A stretch of 6,739 bases of DNA, taken from contig CAAEOA010000250.1 of NCBI GenBank assembly GCA_900757485.1, positions 1 through 6,739 on the forward strand, written 5' to 3'. Below the pieces are notes generated by a model, which was not told where the DNA came from, searched no databases, and saw only the letters and a program-made list of their open reading frames with translations. The stretch's first letter is position 1; each line of letters begins with the position of its first letter. Positions 1 through 5,805 of the stretch are shown here, piece by piece. Source of the DNA: Oscillospiraceae bacterium. GTDB lineage: Bacteria; Bacillota; Clostridia; Oscillospirales; Ruminococcaceae. The translations under genes were made by a program, and so were the position numbers.

Positions 1-107
1 AAATGAACATTCCCAACGAACCGGCACTGCCCATCCCGGCCGTCACCGTCAACACCAGAAAAGGCGTGTTCGTGAGCTACACGACAGACGACAGACCCGC
101 TGTTTGA
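1..107 (+). CDS. C-terminal end of an unidentified protein (partial)
   Basis: One forward frame is open from the window edge to a TGA at 105-107. It gives a tail of about 34 residues ending in VSYTTDDRPAV. An ATG lies at 3-5, but with only two bases before it, it is more likely an internal methionine of a longer gene that starts outside the window. The peptide has a plausible composition but no motif I recognise. The gene would converge with the tRNA operon; the hairpin at 119-161 has no T-run on its right side, so it is not an obvious terminator for this gene. A second forward frame is also open here, so the frame choice is not certain. Confidence 0.4.
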   Translation, partial: MNIPNEPALPIPAVTVNTRKGVFVSYTTDDRPAV

Positions 108-111
108 GCAG

Positions 112-161
112 AAAAAAAGCGAGTGTCCTCACAGCTTTTCAAATGCTGTAAGAACACTCGC
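112..161 (-). terminator. Rho-independent terminator of the tRNA operon
   Basis: Arms 119-135 and 145-161 form a 17-bp stem around a short loop. Read leftward, the hairpin is followed at once by seven T (112-118). Two positions pair only as G-U, and only in the leftward transcript; the same positions are mismatches in the rightward transcript. This strand bias and the T-run assign it to the tRNA genes ending at 164. Confidence 0.93.
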
Positions 162-163
162 CA

Positions 164-240
<77 letters not shown>

Positions 241-303
241 ATATTGTTTTTTCGGATGGAATACCGTCTGTCTTGCGGTACCGGCAAATCTGAAAAGTAA
301 GAT

Positions 304-392
304 TGGTGCCGGAAACCGGGCTCGAACCGGTACGTGACTTTCGTCACACGGGATTTTAAGTCCCGGGCGTCTGCCAATTTCGCCACTCCGGC
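304..392 (-). tRNA. tRNA-Leu (UAA)
   Basis: The reverse strand gives an 89-nt class II tRNA. The acceptor stem begins GCCGGAG and pairs with TTCCGGC, followed by A and an encoded CCA. The anticodon TAA is at 358-356 in the loop CTTAAAA. The long variable arm is a clean 5-bp hairpin (GTGAC, loop, GTCAC, 347-334), as expected for leucine tRNAs. It reads UUA, and UUG by wobble. It is the first gene of the leftward operon, and its 5' end lies about 30 bases from the -10 box of a consensus promoter. Confidence 0.96.
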
Positions 393-421
393 ATACGAAA
401 ACCTTCATCCGAACGCATTAT

Positions 422-450
422 ATTATAGCACATACTTCTTGCTGTGTCAA
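422..450 (-). promoter_or_regulatory. Consensus housekeeping promoter of the tRNA operon
   Basis: Read leftward, TTGACA (450-445) and TATAAT (427-422) are separated by exactly 17 bases. This is a perfect match to the sigma-A/sigma-70 consensus. Transcription should start near 415, giving a leader of about 20 bases before tRNA-Leu. Such strength fits a stable-RNA operon. Confidence 0.93.
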
Positions 451-479
451 GTGTTTTGCATCAAATTATCAAAATACAT

Positions 480-642
480 TTTACGCGGCAGGGCAAAGGC
501 ACGACCGTGGGTACGAAAGCCGTCGTGATTTGCCATGCCGCGTCGAACTCACAAGTGCCAGACGACTCCGTGCATCGGCGGAGTCCGACGTATAACTTAA
601 ATCCAAGTGCACCACCGAGCGCACGGAGCTGCGTTTTCGGGC
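480..642. other. Non-coding spacer rich in inverted repeats
   Basis: No convincing gene lies here; the short open frames lack ribosome sites and recognisable products. The stretch holds CACGAC (500-505) pairing with GTCGTG (522-527), and GACTCCG (564-570) pairing with CGGAGTC (579-585) around an 8-base loop. CGTCG (541-545) and CGACG (586-590) could close an outer stem around the second hairpin. GTGC/GCAC arms follow near 606-624. None is followed by a good T-run on either strand, so these are not simple terminators, although the region is where the Nudix transcript should end. It could be a dispersed intergenic repeat or a structured 3' region. Confidence 0.4.
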
Positions 643-1098
643 TTATTTCAGAACCTCGATCCACTTGCCGTCATCCTTGTAAAAGAACTGCTCCGATAAA
701 TTATCCTCAAGAAACACTTTCAGCATCGTTTTCATGGACTCGGGAGTTTCCGTGTCCTGCAGTTTTGCCAACGGGATCCACATCACTTCGCCCTCGTCGG
801 AAGAAGTAAGCTCACCTTCGAATTTGTCGGTTTTGTAGAGAAGTACAACATATCTTGTTCCGTCGTCCCTGAACCAATCTTTGATTCCGCACATCTGCAG
901 CTCGGAAACCGTGAGTCCGGTTTCTTCGAATACCTCTCTTACCGCTGCATCGTAAAACGATTCTCCGGCTTCAACATGACCGCCGGGAAAAACGATGCCG
1001 GGCCAATCGGGATTGAGACGGTTCTGGACAAGAACATTTCCTTCGCCGTCATATACCATGCACATATTGGTGAAAATCGTATTTTCGGTTCTTCTCAT
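643..1098 (-). CDS. Nudix hydrolase (MutT/8-oxo-dGTP diphosphatase-like)
   Basis: A 151-residue protein with a complete Nudix box at residues 40-62, following GX5EX7REUXEEXGU: G40, E46, R54, E55, E58, E59 and G61 are all present. The glutamates bind the Mg2+ used to cleave a nucleoside diphosphate linked to another group. The length and the preceding WPGIVFPGGHVEAGE segment fit small cytoplasmic MutT-like enzymes. These are often annotated as 8-oxo-dGTP diphosphatases that clean oxidised nucleotides from the pool, but the substrate cannot be read from sequence. The ATG at 1098 is preceded by a purine-rich AAAGGACGGGAG stretch that can serve as ribosome site. A consensus promoter ends 28 bases upstream of the start, so the gene is probably transcribed alone. 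It looks intact. The family call is secure and the substrate is open. Confidence 0.93.
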   Translation of the reverse strand: MRRTENTIFTNMCMVYDGEGNVLVQNRLNPDWPGIVFPGGHVEAGESFYDAAVREVFEETGLTVSELQMCGIKDWFRDDGTRYVVLLYKTDKFEGELTSSDEGEVMWIPLAKLQDTETPESMKTMLKVFLEDNLSEQFFYKDDGKWIEVLK

Positions 1099-1125
1099 TT
1101 TTGTACTCTCCCGTCCTTTTTTTAG

Positions 1126-1154
1126 ATTATATCATCTGTGCCGCCGAATGTCAA
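1126..1154 (-). promoter_or_regulatory. Consensus housekeeping promoter of the Nudix gene
   Basis: Read leftward, TTGACA (1154-1149) and TATAAT (1131-1126) are spaced by exactly 17 bases, a perfect sigma-A consensus. The expected start near 1119 gives a leader of about 20 bases that includes the ribosome site. Confidence 0.9.
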
Positions 1155-1186
1155 CAAAAATCACCGTGCACCGTGCGGGAGGGATA

Positions 1187-1200
1187 CGGACGATCGTCCG
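1187..1200. repeat. Perfect 14-bp palindrome upstream of the Nudix promoter
   Basis: CGGACGATCGTCCG is its own reverse complement. It lies about 33 bases upstream of the Nudix -35 box and about 45 bases beyond the 3' end of the leftward fragment ending at 1246. No T-run follows on either strand, so it is a poor terminator. It could be a binding site for a dimeric regulator, or chance in a GC-rich stretch. Confidence 0.45.
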
Positions 1201-1245
1201 CGGTCATACGATTTGGCAATTGTAAGCTGTGCAGAGAGTCCGATA

Positions 1246-1670
1246 TCACTCTTTGTTTCCCGTGATGAAGTAATCGCAGTACTCACCGCCGTTTGCCAAG
1301 GTCTGTTTTCTGTGCAATACGCCGTGCTGAAGAGTGATCATCACCTCATCCAGCTCGCAGAACAGCGGCATCAGCTCCGAAACGCCGAGCTTTTCCGCGT
1401 AAACGCAGATTGGGCAGCGGGTGATACGGTAGTAGCATGCCCCCTCATAAGGCTGTCCGACAAAATCCACCTTGAAGGAGGTCGGGGACTTCGCCTCTTT
1501 TTCCGGGGTGTACCGCTTGGCGTACTTGACGACACACTTTTTGTTCTCCGCCTTGCCCTTGTCGGTGTTCAGATCGGTTTTGGCAAAGTACCACTTGATA
1601 TGGTAAAGCGAGCGGCGCATCATTTCCTGCACGGTCTCCGGGGGAATATTCTTCCCGCTTGCCACATACG
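1246..1670 (-). pseudogene. 5'-truncated L-2-amino-thiazoline-4-carboxylic acid hydrolase-like protein
   Basis: About 140 leftward codons end in a TGA at 1248-1246. Two parts resemble the C-terminal portion of ATC-hydrolase-like proteins: the segment with CPICVYAEKLGV and LMPLFCELDEVM, and the end containing GGEYCDYFITG. ATC hydrolases open the thiazoline ring in L-cysteine formation in some bacteria; many relatives have no tested activity, so the function here is only a family suggestion. The family-like sequence begins near SGKNIPPETVQEMM. Upstream of about 1670 the frame stays open to a possible ATG at 1761, but those residues are low-complexity shadow of the opposite-strand gene. The ATG pair at MMRR has no spaced ribosome site, and no promoter is visible. 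The 5' end therefore seems to have been lost at a recombination junction. A short natural variant with an atypical start cannot be excluded. Confidence 0.65.
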
Positions 1671-2431
1671 GCGCGGACGAAGGCGATTTTGCAGTTGACC
1701 GCAAAGGTTCGGACGTTTCCGCTGCGTTCAGCGACGAAGCGCTTGGCCGCGAGGGATACACTCCGACGGAGCAGACGCGAGTTATTGCGATGAACGAAGC
1801 GACGAGGACGGGGCGCGAATACGGTGCGTCTCCGGCTCAGCAGGCAGCGGCGGAGGAGCTTTCGCACATACTCGGCCGGCGCATAATCTTTTTCCGCAGC
1901 GACGATCCGACGGTAAACGGATATTACAAAAACGGCACGATCCATGTGAACGCCGCGTCGGGGCGCACCGTCGCGTCGATCATTGCCTCGGAGATGACTC
2001 ATGCGATCGAGACCACGTCGGACTACGGCGCGCTGCGTGAGCTTGCGCTGCGCGAGCTTTCGCGGGAAAAGGGGATGAGCCTTGACGAGCTTCGGGCGCA
2101 GAAGAAGGAGACGTATGCCGCGCACGGGGAGAACCTCGATGCGGACGGTGTGGACTTCGAGCTGTGCGAGGAGTATGTGGGGCGGTATCTCTTCGGCGAC
2201 GTTGCGCAGATACGCGCGGCGGTGGAGCACAAGCCGTCGCTCGGGCGAAAGATCATTGCGTTTCTCGACGAGATAATCCGACGACTGACGGGGCGCGTCC
2301 GTGCGGTCAGCTCCCGCATCCTGAAGGATGTGCAGTACGCGAGAGAGCTGTGGGGCCGTGCGGTGCGGGAGGAGGAAGCCCTTCGCCGTGCGGAGCAGGA
2401 ATATGCCGCGGCGGAAGAGGAAAAGCGTTGA
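1671..2431 (+). pseudogene. 5'-truncated phage-type protein with a degenerate metallopeptidase-like motif
   Basis: The forward frame ends at TGA 2429-2431 and is open from before the junction near 1670; the first ATG is at 1790, with no good ribosome site. From that ATG it encodes 213 residues. The context IIASEMTHAIETTSDYGAL (residues 64-82) and the later VDFELCEEYVGRYLF resemble the peptidase-like region of very large phage or prophage polyproteins, in which an HExxH motif is followed by a downstream acidic ligand. Here the first histidine is Ser67 (SEMTH), so zinc binding is probably lost. A charged helical tail ends in EQEYAAAEEEKR. The block is visibly more GC-rich than its neighbours, which suggests foreign origin. 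The upstream in-frame 40 codons look coding, so the gene was once longer. The family call is tentative; the truncation is well supported. Confidence 0.6.
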
Positions 2432-2456
2432 CTCTTATCGGGTATTCTGTTATAAT
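2428..2456 (+). promoter_or_regulatory. Strong rightward sigma-A promoter
   Basis: TTGACT (2428-2433) and TATAAT (2451-2456) are separated by 17 bases, one base off perfect consensus. The -35 box overlaps the stop codon of the preceding fragment. A start near 2463 would yield a transcript running into the terminator at 2556-2585. A second TTGACA at 2461-2466 has only a weak -10 partner. Confidence 0.65.
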
Positions 2457-2462
2457 TGAATT

Positions 2463-2585
2463 GACAAAGATTGGACGCGAGGCAGTTATGACACAATCTT
2501 CTATGCCGACAGAACCGCTGAAATCCGGATTCCTATCGAAAAGAAATGATCCCTTATGCCGCCTGCGTTTTGCGGGCGGCATTTT
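2463..2585 (+). ncRNA. Candidate small transcript between promoter and terminator
   Basis: The stretch is bounded by a strong promoter and an intrinsic terminator, so a transcript of roughly 120 nt is expected if the promoter works. Two readings compete. It may encode a small RNA. Alternatively, an ATG at 2488, with GAGG five bases before it, begins a 56-codon frame (to 2658), but that frame runs through the terminator, which argues against it. In another frame, a stretch ending in YADRTAEIRIPIEKK just before TGA at 2547-2549 looks protein-like and may be the tail of a lost gene that originally owned the terminator. Confidence 0.3.
2556..2585 (+). terminator. Rho-independent terminator
   Basis: ATGCCGCCTGC (2556-2566) pairs with GCGGGCGGCAT (2572-2582) around GTTTT. 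This is an 11-bp GC-rich stem with one G-U pair. Only a short T-run (2582-2585) follows. Weaker inverted repeats follow at 2587-2598 and about 2604-2635. Confidence 0.7.
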
Positions 2586-2678
2586 CACGGTAAGCCGTCC
2601 AACCGGAAGAAGGAATATATATGAATATCCTTCCGATTATCTCTCTTTTCGATTTTAAATAGTTTTTTCAAAAAGTTC

Positions 2679-2704
2679 CAACCTTTTCGGATTTGCGTGT
2701 CTAT
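2679..2704 (+). promoter_or_regulatory. Candidate ECF-sigma-type promoter
   Basis: CAACC (2679-2683), followed by a T-run and then GTCTAT (2699-2704), matches the general ECF pattern of an AAC-containing -35 and a (C)GTC-containing -10, with 15 bases between the core elements. It lies upstream of the short sigma-like frame at 2737 and the sigma-factor gene at 2890. Self-activation is common for ECF genes; that it applies here is inference. Confidence 0.4.
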
Positions 2705-2736
2705 ATGGGTGAAAGCTTTCAACGAGGTGCAAACAA

Positions 2737-2829
2737 GTGAACAGACAAGACGTAGAGAAATGCATAACATCCTTTATTCTGTTTTTTAAAAATATAAATA
2801 TTATTTGCAAAACTACCTATCCAAACTGA
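2737..2829 (+). pseudogene. 30-residue frame resembling the start of a sigma-factor gene
   Basis: A GTG at 2737 with GAGGTG seven bases upstream opens a frame ending at TGA 2827-2829. The peptide begins MNRQDVEKCITSFI, the kind of start seen in ECF-like sigma factors and similar in layout to MDENKIIPYIEPIF of the gene at 2890. It then becomes AT-rich (FFKNINIICKTTYPN) and stops. I infer a truncated sigma-gene 5' end, still preceded by its ECF-type promoter candidate, joined to the leader of the next gene. A leader peptide is the alternative. The resemblance is short and unproven. Confidence 0.3.
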
Positions 2830-2873
2830 TTTTGGTGCACTGTAAGGGTGTAATCATGATTGCATGCCAAAAG

Positions 2874-2881
2874 AAAGGAGG
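2874..2881 (+). promoter_or_regulatory. Ribosome binding site that sets the TTG start at 2890
   Basis: AAAGGAGG ends eight bases before TTG at 2890. The alternative in-frame ATG at 2860 lies upstream of this site and has no such signal of its own, so TTG is the better start. Confidence 0.85.
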
Positions 2882-2889
2882 AGATAAAC

Positions 2890-4476
2890 TTGGACGAGAA
2901 CAAAATTATACCGTATATCGAACCTATATTTCGTTTTTGTTATAAGCGTTTATCTAACCGCTGTGATGCCGAGGATCTTGCGAATGAGATCATTTGTCAT
3001 ATCCTTGAAGGAATGAACAAATATCAAATCGAATCGCTTGATTCATGGGTCTGGCGTATTGCTCATAACCGTTATGCCCGGCTTATTGACAATCGGAATA
3101 AAAATCAAATCGTATTGTCATGCGAAGATGAACTTTTTGATATTGCCGATTATTCCGATGTCGACGAGGACAACACACAGGAGCAATATGAAACGGTGTT
3201 TCGCTGTTTGCACACGTTATCTTCCGAGTACAAAAATATTTTTGTGGACTACTATATCGGCGAATTGTCAATCAGAAGTCTTGCCAAAAAATATTCTCTC
3301 TCCGAAACCACAATCAAATGGCGGCTGAACGTAGGACGCCGAAAAATCAGAGATAGGATAGGAGAAAATAAAATGGATAAGGTCTATCAGAGAATCAGTT
3401 GGGATACCAAAACCTGTAACGGTAATATGAATCCCGACGCATATCTTCATACACAGATTTCCCGTGCTATCTGCCTCGCAGCTTATGAAAAGCCTCTGAC
3501 AGTAGAGGAAATCAGTATCAGTACGGGTATCCCTACAATGTATGTAGAGGATGAACTCCCCCGCCTTGAATATGGGGATGCTATCTGTAAGGTGGGCAAC
3601 AAATACGTGACCGATTTTATTATCTTTCGTTTGAAAGACAGAAAGCAGACCGAAGATGTTTCGGCATCGGTAATCGGTATGCTTGCGGATAAATTTGCGG
3701 TTATACTGAGAGAAGCTGAAGATAAAATCAACGCTTTGGATTTTTACGGTAATGATTTCGGCATGAGCAGACTTGGCTATATAATCGTTCCGTATCTGCT
3801 CAGACAAAAAATCAGAAGCATAAAAGAAGAACGCTTAAATATGGAAAACGGTCCGTATCCTCCGCGAAAAGACGGCGGTTACGGTTGGTTTATCGTAGAA
3901 GAAACGGTCGATGAATCGGAAAACTGTGCAGAGTATGATTCCGGATGCAATATTGTAGGAGACGATAGCGGCAACACGTCGTATATCTATTACTATTGGA
4001 TCGGTAAATATTTCGATTTGAACGTTTACCGTACAGGGACGTGGTGGATGTGTGAAAACGGCATACCTCAGAAAAGCGTAAACGGTGTTGTGCCCAAAGA
4101 AGCTCTTTCCGAGGAAGATGCCGCACATCTTATTGAAATAAATCTGCTTATAAAGTCAGAGGCAGGCTTTAGCTTAAACTTCCCGCACTTTACCGCAGAG
4201 CAGTTTGGAAAATTTGTTTCATTGTTTGATATGAATGATGACAAGCTCAACGATCTTCTCGCGGAATGGATTTTATCCGTGCGCAAAAATTTCGAAAAAT
4301 TCGTACCTAAACACCTGCACGATCAGATCAATCAGTGGGTCAGCGGTTATCTGCATCAGATCATCGGATATGTTACAGACGAGCTGATCCGCCGCGGTAT
4401 CCTGCGTAAGCCCGACGGCGAAAAGCCTTTGACCGATGGCGTATTCTGTGTCGAAGGAAAATACATTAATCTTTAA
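2890..4476 (+). CDS. ECF-like sigma factor with a long C-terminal extension
   Basis: From the TTG start this is a 528-residue cytoplasmic protein. Residues about 8-70 form a sigma2-like region (YIEPIFRFCYKRL, CDAEDLANEIICHIL, DSWVWRIAHNRYARLIDNR), which would bind core RNA polymerase and the -10 element. Residues about 104-160 form sigma4 with a helix-turn-helix (LSSEYKNIFVDYYIG, LAKKYSLSETTIKWRL) for the -35 element. Simple ECF factors stop near 160-200 residues; here about 360 more follow. Residues about 188-240 (AICLAAYEKPLTVEEIS to KVGNKYVTDFIIF) look like a winged helix. The rest, including an aromatic region (TSYIYYYWIGKYFDL, GTWWMCENG) and a helical C-terminus, matches nothing I know. 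No membrane segment is visible. No anti-sigma gene is adjacent, so control may lie in the extension, as is known for some ECF groups with C-terminal domains. The gene is alone on its strand, behind an ECF-type promoter candidate. The sigma call is good; the role of the extension is unknown. Confidence 0.82.
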   Translation: MDENKIIPYIEPIFRFCYKRLSNRCDAEDLANEIICHILEGMNKYQIESLDSWVWRIAHNRYARLIDNRNKNQIVLSCEDELFDIADYSDVDEDNTQEQYETVFRCLHTLSSEYKNIFVDYYIGELSIRSLAKKYSLSETTIKWRLNVGRRKIRDRIGENKMDKVYQRISWDTKTCNGNMNPDAYLHTQISRAICLAAYEKPLTVEEISISTGIPTMYVEDELPRLEYGDAICKVGNKYVTDFIIFRLKDRKQTEDVSASVIGMLADKFAVILREAEDKINALDFYGNDFGMSRLGYIIVPYLLRQKIRSIKEERLNMENGPYPPRKDGGYGWFIVEETVDESENCAEYDSGCNIVGDDSGNTSYIYYYWIGKYFDLNVYRTGTWWMCENGIPQKSVNGVVPKEALSEEDAAHLIEINLLIKSEAGFSLNFPHFTAEQFGKFVSLFDMNDDKLNDLLAEWILSVRKNFEKFVPKHLHDQINQWVSGYLHQIIGYVTDELIRRGILRKPDGEKPLTDGVFCVEGKYINL

Positions 4477-4486
4477 ATGAGTTTGC

Positions 4487-4519
4487 CGCCGAGCGCAACC
4501 AATATAGTTGCGCTCGGCG
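4487..4519. repeat. Perfect 13-bp inverted repeat just after the sigma-factor gene
   Basis: Positions 4487-4499 pair perfectly with 4507-4519 (arm core CCGAGCGCAAC) around a 7-base loop, 10 bases after the stop codon. No T-run follows on either side, so it is not a canonical terminator, though it may stop transcription or protect the 3' end of the sigma-factor mRNA. A 35-codon frame from ATG 4477 overlaps it but lacks a ribosome site. Confidence 0.7.
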
Positions 4520-4580
4520 CTGTACGAAGTCTTCGGCGTGAGCGAGAAAGTTTGGTGAGAATTTTGACAGTCTCAAAGGC

Positions 4581-4610
4581 ATAAAAACGGACAAAAACGG
4601 ATAAAAACAG
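4581..4610. repeat. Three tandem 10-bp A-tract repeats
   Basis: ATAAAAACGG, ACAAAAACGG and ATAAAAACAG follow one another without gaps. The period is one DNA helical turn, so the A-tracts lie on one face and could bend the DNA. They sit between the sigma-factor 3' hairpin and the terminator of the leftward genes. Their function is unknown. Confidence 0.6.
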
Positions 4611-4617
4611 CACATAG

Positions 4618-4665
4618 GAAAAACCGCCGCAACGCCTGTAAATATAGGCATTGCAGCGGTTTTTC
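4618..4665 (-). terminator. Terminator of the leftward methyltransferase-recombinase block
   Basis: Arms 4618-4637 and 4646-4665 make a 20-bp stem with an 8-base loop. In the leftward transcript the two non-Watson-Crick positions become G-U pairs, and the arm ends in GGTTTTTCC. In the rightward direction those positions are mismatches, but T-runs follow (4660-4664 and 4670-4676), so it may also stop rightward transcripts. It lies about 115 bases after the recombinase stop codon. The bases between (4666-4778) hold no gene; AAGACAG and CTGTCTT near 4683 and 4719 form a loose inverted repeat. Confidence 0.8.
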
Positions 4666-4778
4666 ACTGTTTTTTTCTTGTGAAGACAGGACAATAGAGA
4701 TGTTTTTGCGTTTTCGCTGTCTTGATTTGAACACTCATCACAATTATTTTACATCACTCCGTTTCTGTTTTCAAGTTT

Positions 4779-5690
4779 TTACAGTGCCATCTCAATTTCG
4801 GTGCCGCCGATAAAGACCACCTTGATTTTCTCTTTCGATTCCACCACTACACATTCGAGCAGTTGCCGAACCAACTTGTCATCGTATTCCATCGGGTGAT
4901 TTTGCAGTCCGTCAAGTATGGTGAAAATTTCATCGAGTCGGGATTTTGCGCTTTCTCTCTTTTGCCGCACGGCTGCATACTGTTCGAGCTGTACGGTAAG
5001 TCTTTGCTTTTCATTCATCAGCTCGGTGATGCGTTCCTCATCTATACCGTCTGCATTGTCGGCAGATACCGCCTTGAGCATTTTCTGAAACTCGGCGGCG
5101 ATTTCGGCAATGCGTATCTGAATGTCGAGCGTCTTATCCTCGGTGACTTCATCCGTAAGCCCCATGCCGATATGAATTTTCAGTGTTTTCAGCACCTCGA
5201 CATTTTGTTTTGCCGTCTGCAGGATGGCTCTCATAACAGCGTCTTGCAGCAGGCTTTCCTCAATACTCGGCGAGTGATGGCAGTATTTTTTGCCGTAGTC
5301 AAGGCGGTTAATGCACCGCCATACGATTTTTCTTTTGCCTTTGGCTGTCCATGTGCATCGGCGGTAAGGTGTTCGACACTCGCCGCAGATAAGCAGTTCG
5401 CTCAGAGCGTACTTGCTTGAATATCGGCTCAGTTCGGTTTTCGTGCCTTTTTGCTTGACCTTGGGCTTGCCGGAGCGCCTTGCGATTTCTTCTTGTACTC
5501 TTGCAAAGGTGCCTGCGTCGATGATTGCAGGGTGGTTGTTCTCAATATAGTATTTGTTCCTTTCGCCGTTGTTTGCCTTGACTCTCTTGCTGATGCAGTC
5601 GGACACATAGGTTTTGTTTATGATGGCGTCGCCTTTGTACTTCTCGTTTGAGAGGATGGAGCGAATGGTTTCCTGCCGCCATAGCGTCCT
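4779..5690 (-). pseudogene. Large serine recombinase, C-terminal fragment lacking the catalytic domain
   Basis: About 300 codons of recombinase sequence end at TAA 4781-4779. The recognisable part starts near WRQETIRSILSNEKYKGDA (about 5681), the end of the Recombinase domain (Pfam PF07508). It continues through NNHPAIIDAGTFARVQ and a zinc ribbon (CGEC, then the cysteines of WRCINR and KKYCHH). A long coiled coil (about EVTEDKTLDIQIRIAEIAAEF to KSRLDEIFTIL) follows, and the C-terminus YDDKLVRQLLECVVVE is typical. The resolvase domain with the active-site serine is missing. Such proteins integrate and excise mobile elements; this piece cannot catalyse on its own. The frame is open back to an ATG at 5771, but those residues are the shadow of the gene fragment starting at 5799. 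Codon 31 of that frame is where family similarity begins, so a deletion or recombination joined two genes here. The C-terminal half itself shows no frameshift or stop. Confidence 0.85.
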
Positions 5691-5799
5691 TGATTTCATA
5701 GTCCGCCGCAGGCAGCAGTAATTCGGCATAATAATATCCGCCGTTAAGTGCTTTTTCGGCGGACAGTTCAAGCCCCATGATTTTTCTGTTATAGTTCAT
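5680..5799 (-). pseudogene. First 40 codons of an accessory-element gene, cut by the recombinase fragment
   Basis: An ATG at 5799 is preceded by AGAAAGGATAAACGAG, a good ribosome site that overlaps the end of the methyltransferase gene; the two genes are six bases apart, as in a coupled operon. The product begins MNYNRKIMGLELSAEKALNG and continues to YEIKDAM (residue 40). It then runs out of frame into recombinase DNA and ends at 5542 with basic, non-natural-looking sequence. I cannot name the gene. Its AELLLPAADYEIKDAM segment recalls small accessory proteins of Clostridial integrative elements, possibly ArdA-like antirestriction proteins, but this is weak. What remains is unlikely to be functional. 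Confidence 0.6.
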
Positions 5800-5805
5800 T
5801 CTCGT

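Noticed and set aside
1445..2230. A 261-codon leftward open frame
   Set aside because: It is antisense to the GC-rich phage-type fragment and overlaps the ATC-hydrolase-like fragment in another frame. The product is arginine-rich with no domain, typical of a shadow frame in GC-rich coding DNA.
2860..2889. ATG at 2860 as the start of the sigma-factor gene
   Set aside because: The strong AAAGGAGG site lies downstream of it and is correctly spaced for the TTG at 2890; the ten extra residues would be encoded by the ribosome site itself.
3268..4286. Several leftward frames of 70-180 codons within the sigma-factor gene
   Set aside because: They are antisense shadows without ribosome sites or domains; the forward frame has sigma-factor motifs throughout its N-terminal part.
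4466..4694. Short leftward frames after the sigma-factor gene
   Set aside because: They run through the terminator hairpin and inverted repeat and have no ribosome site or recognisable product.
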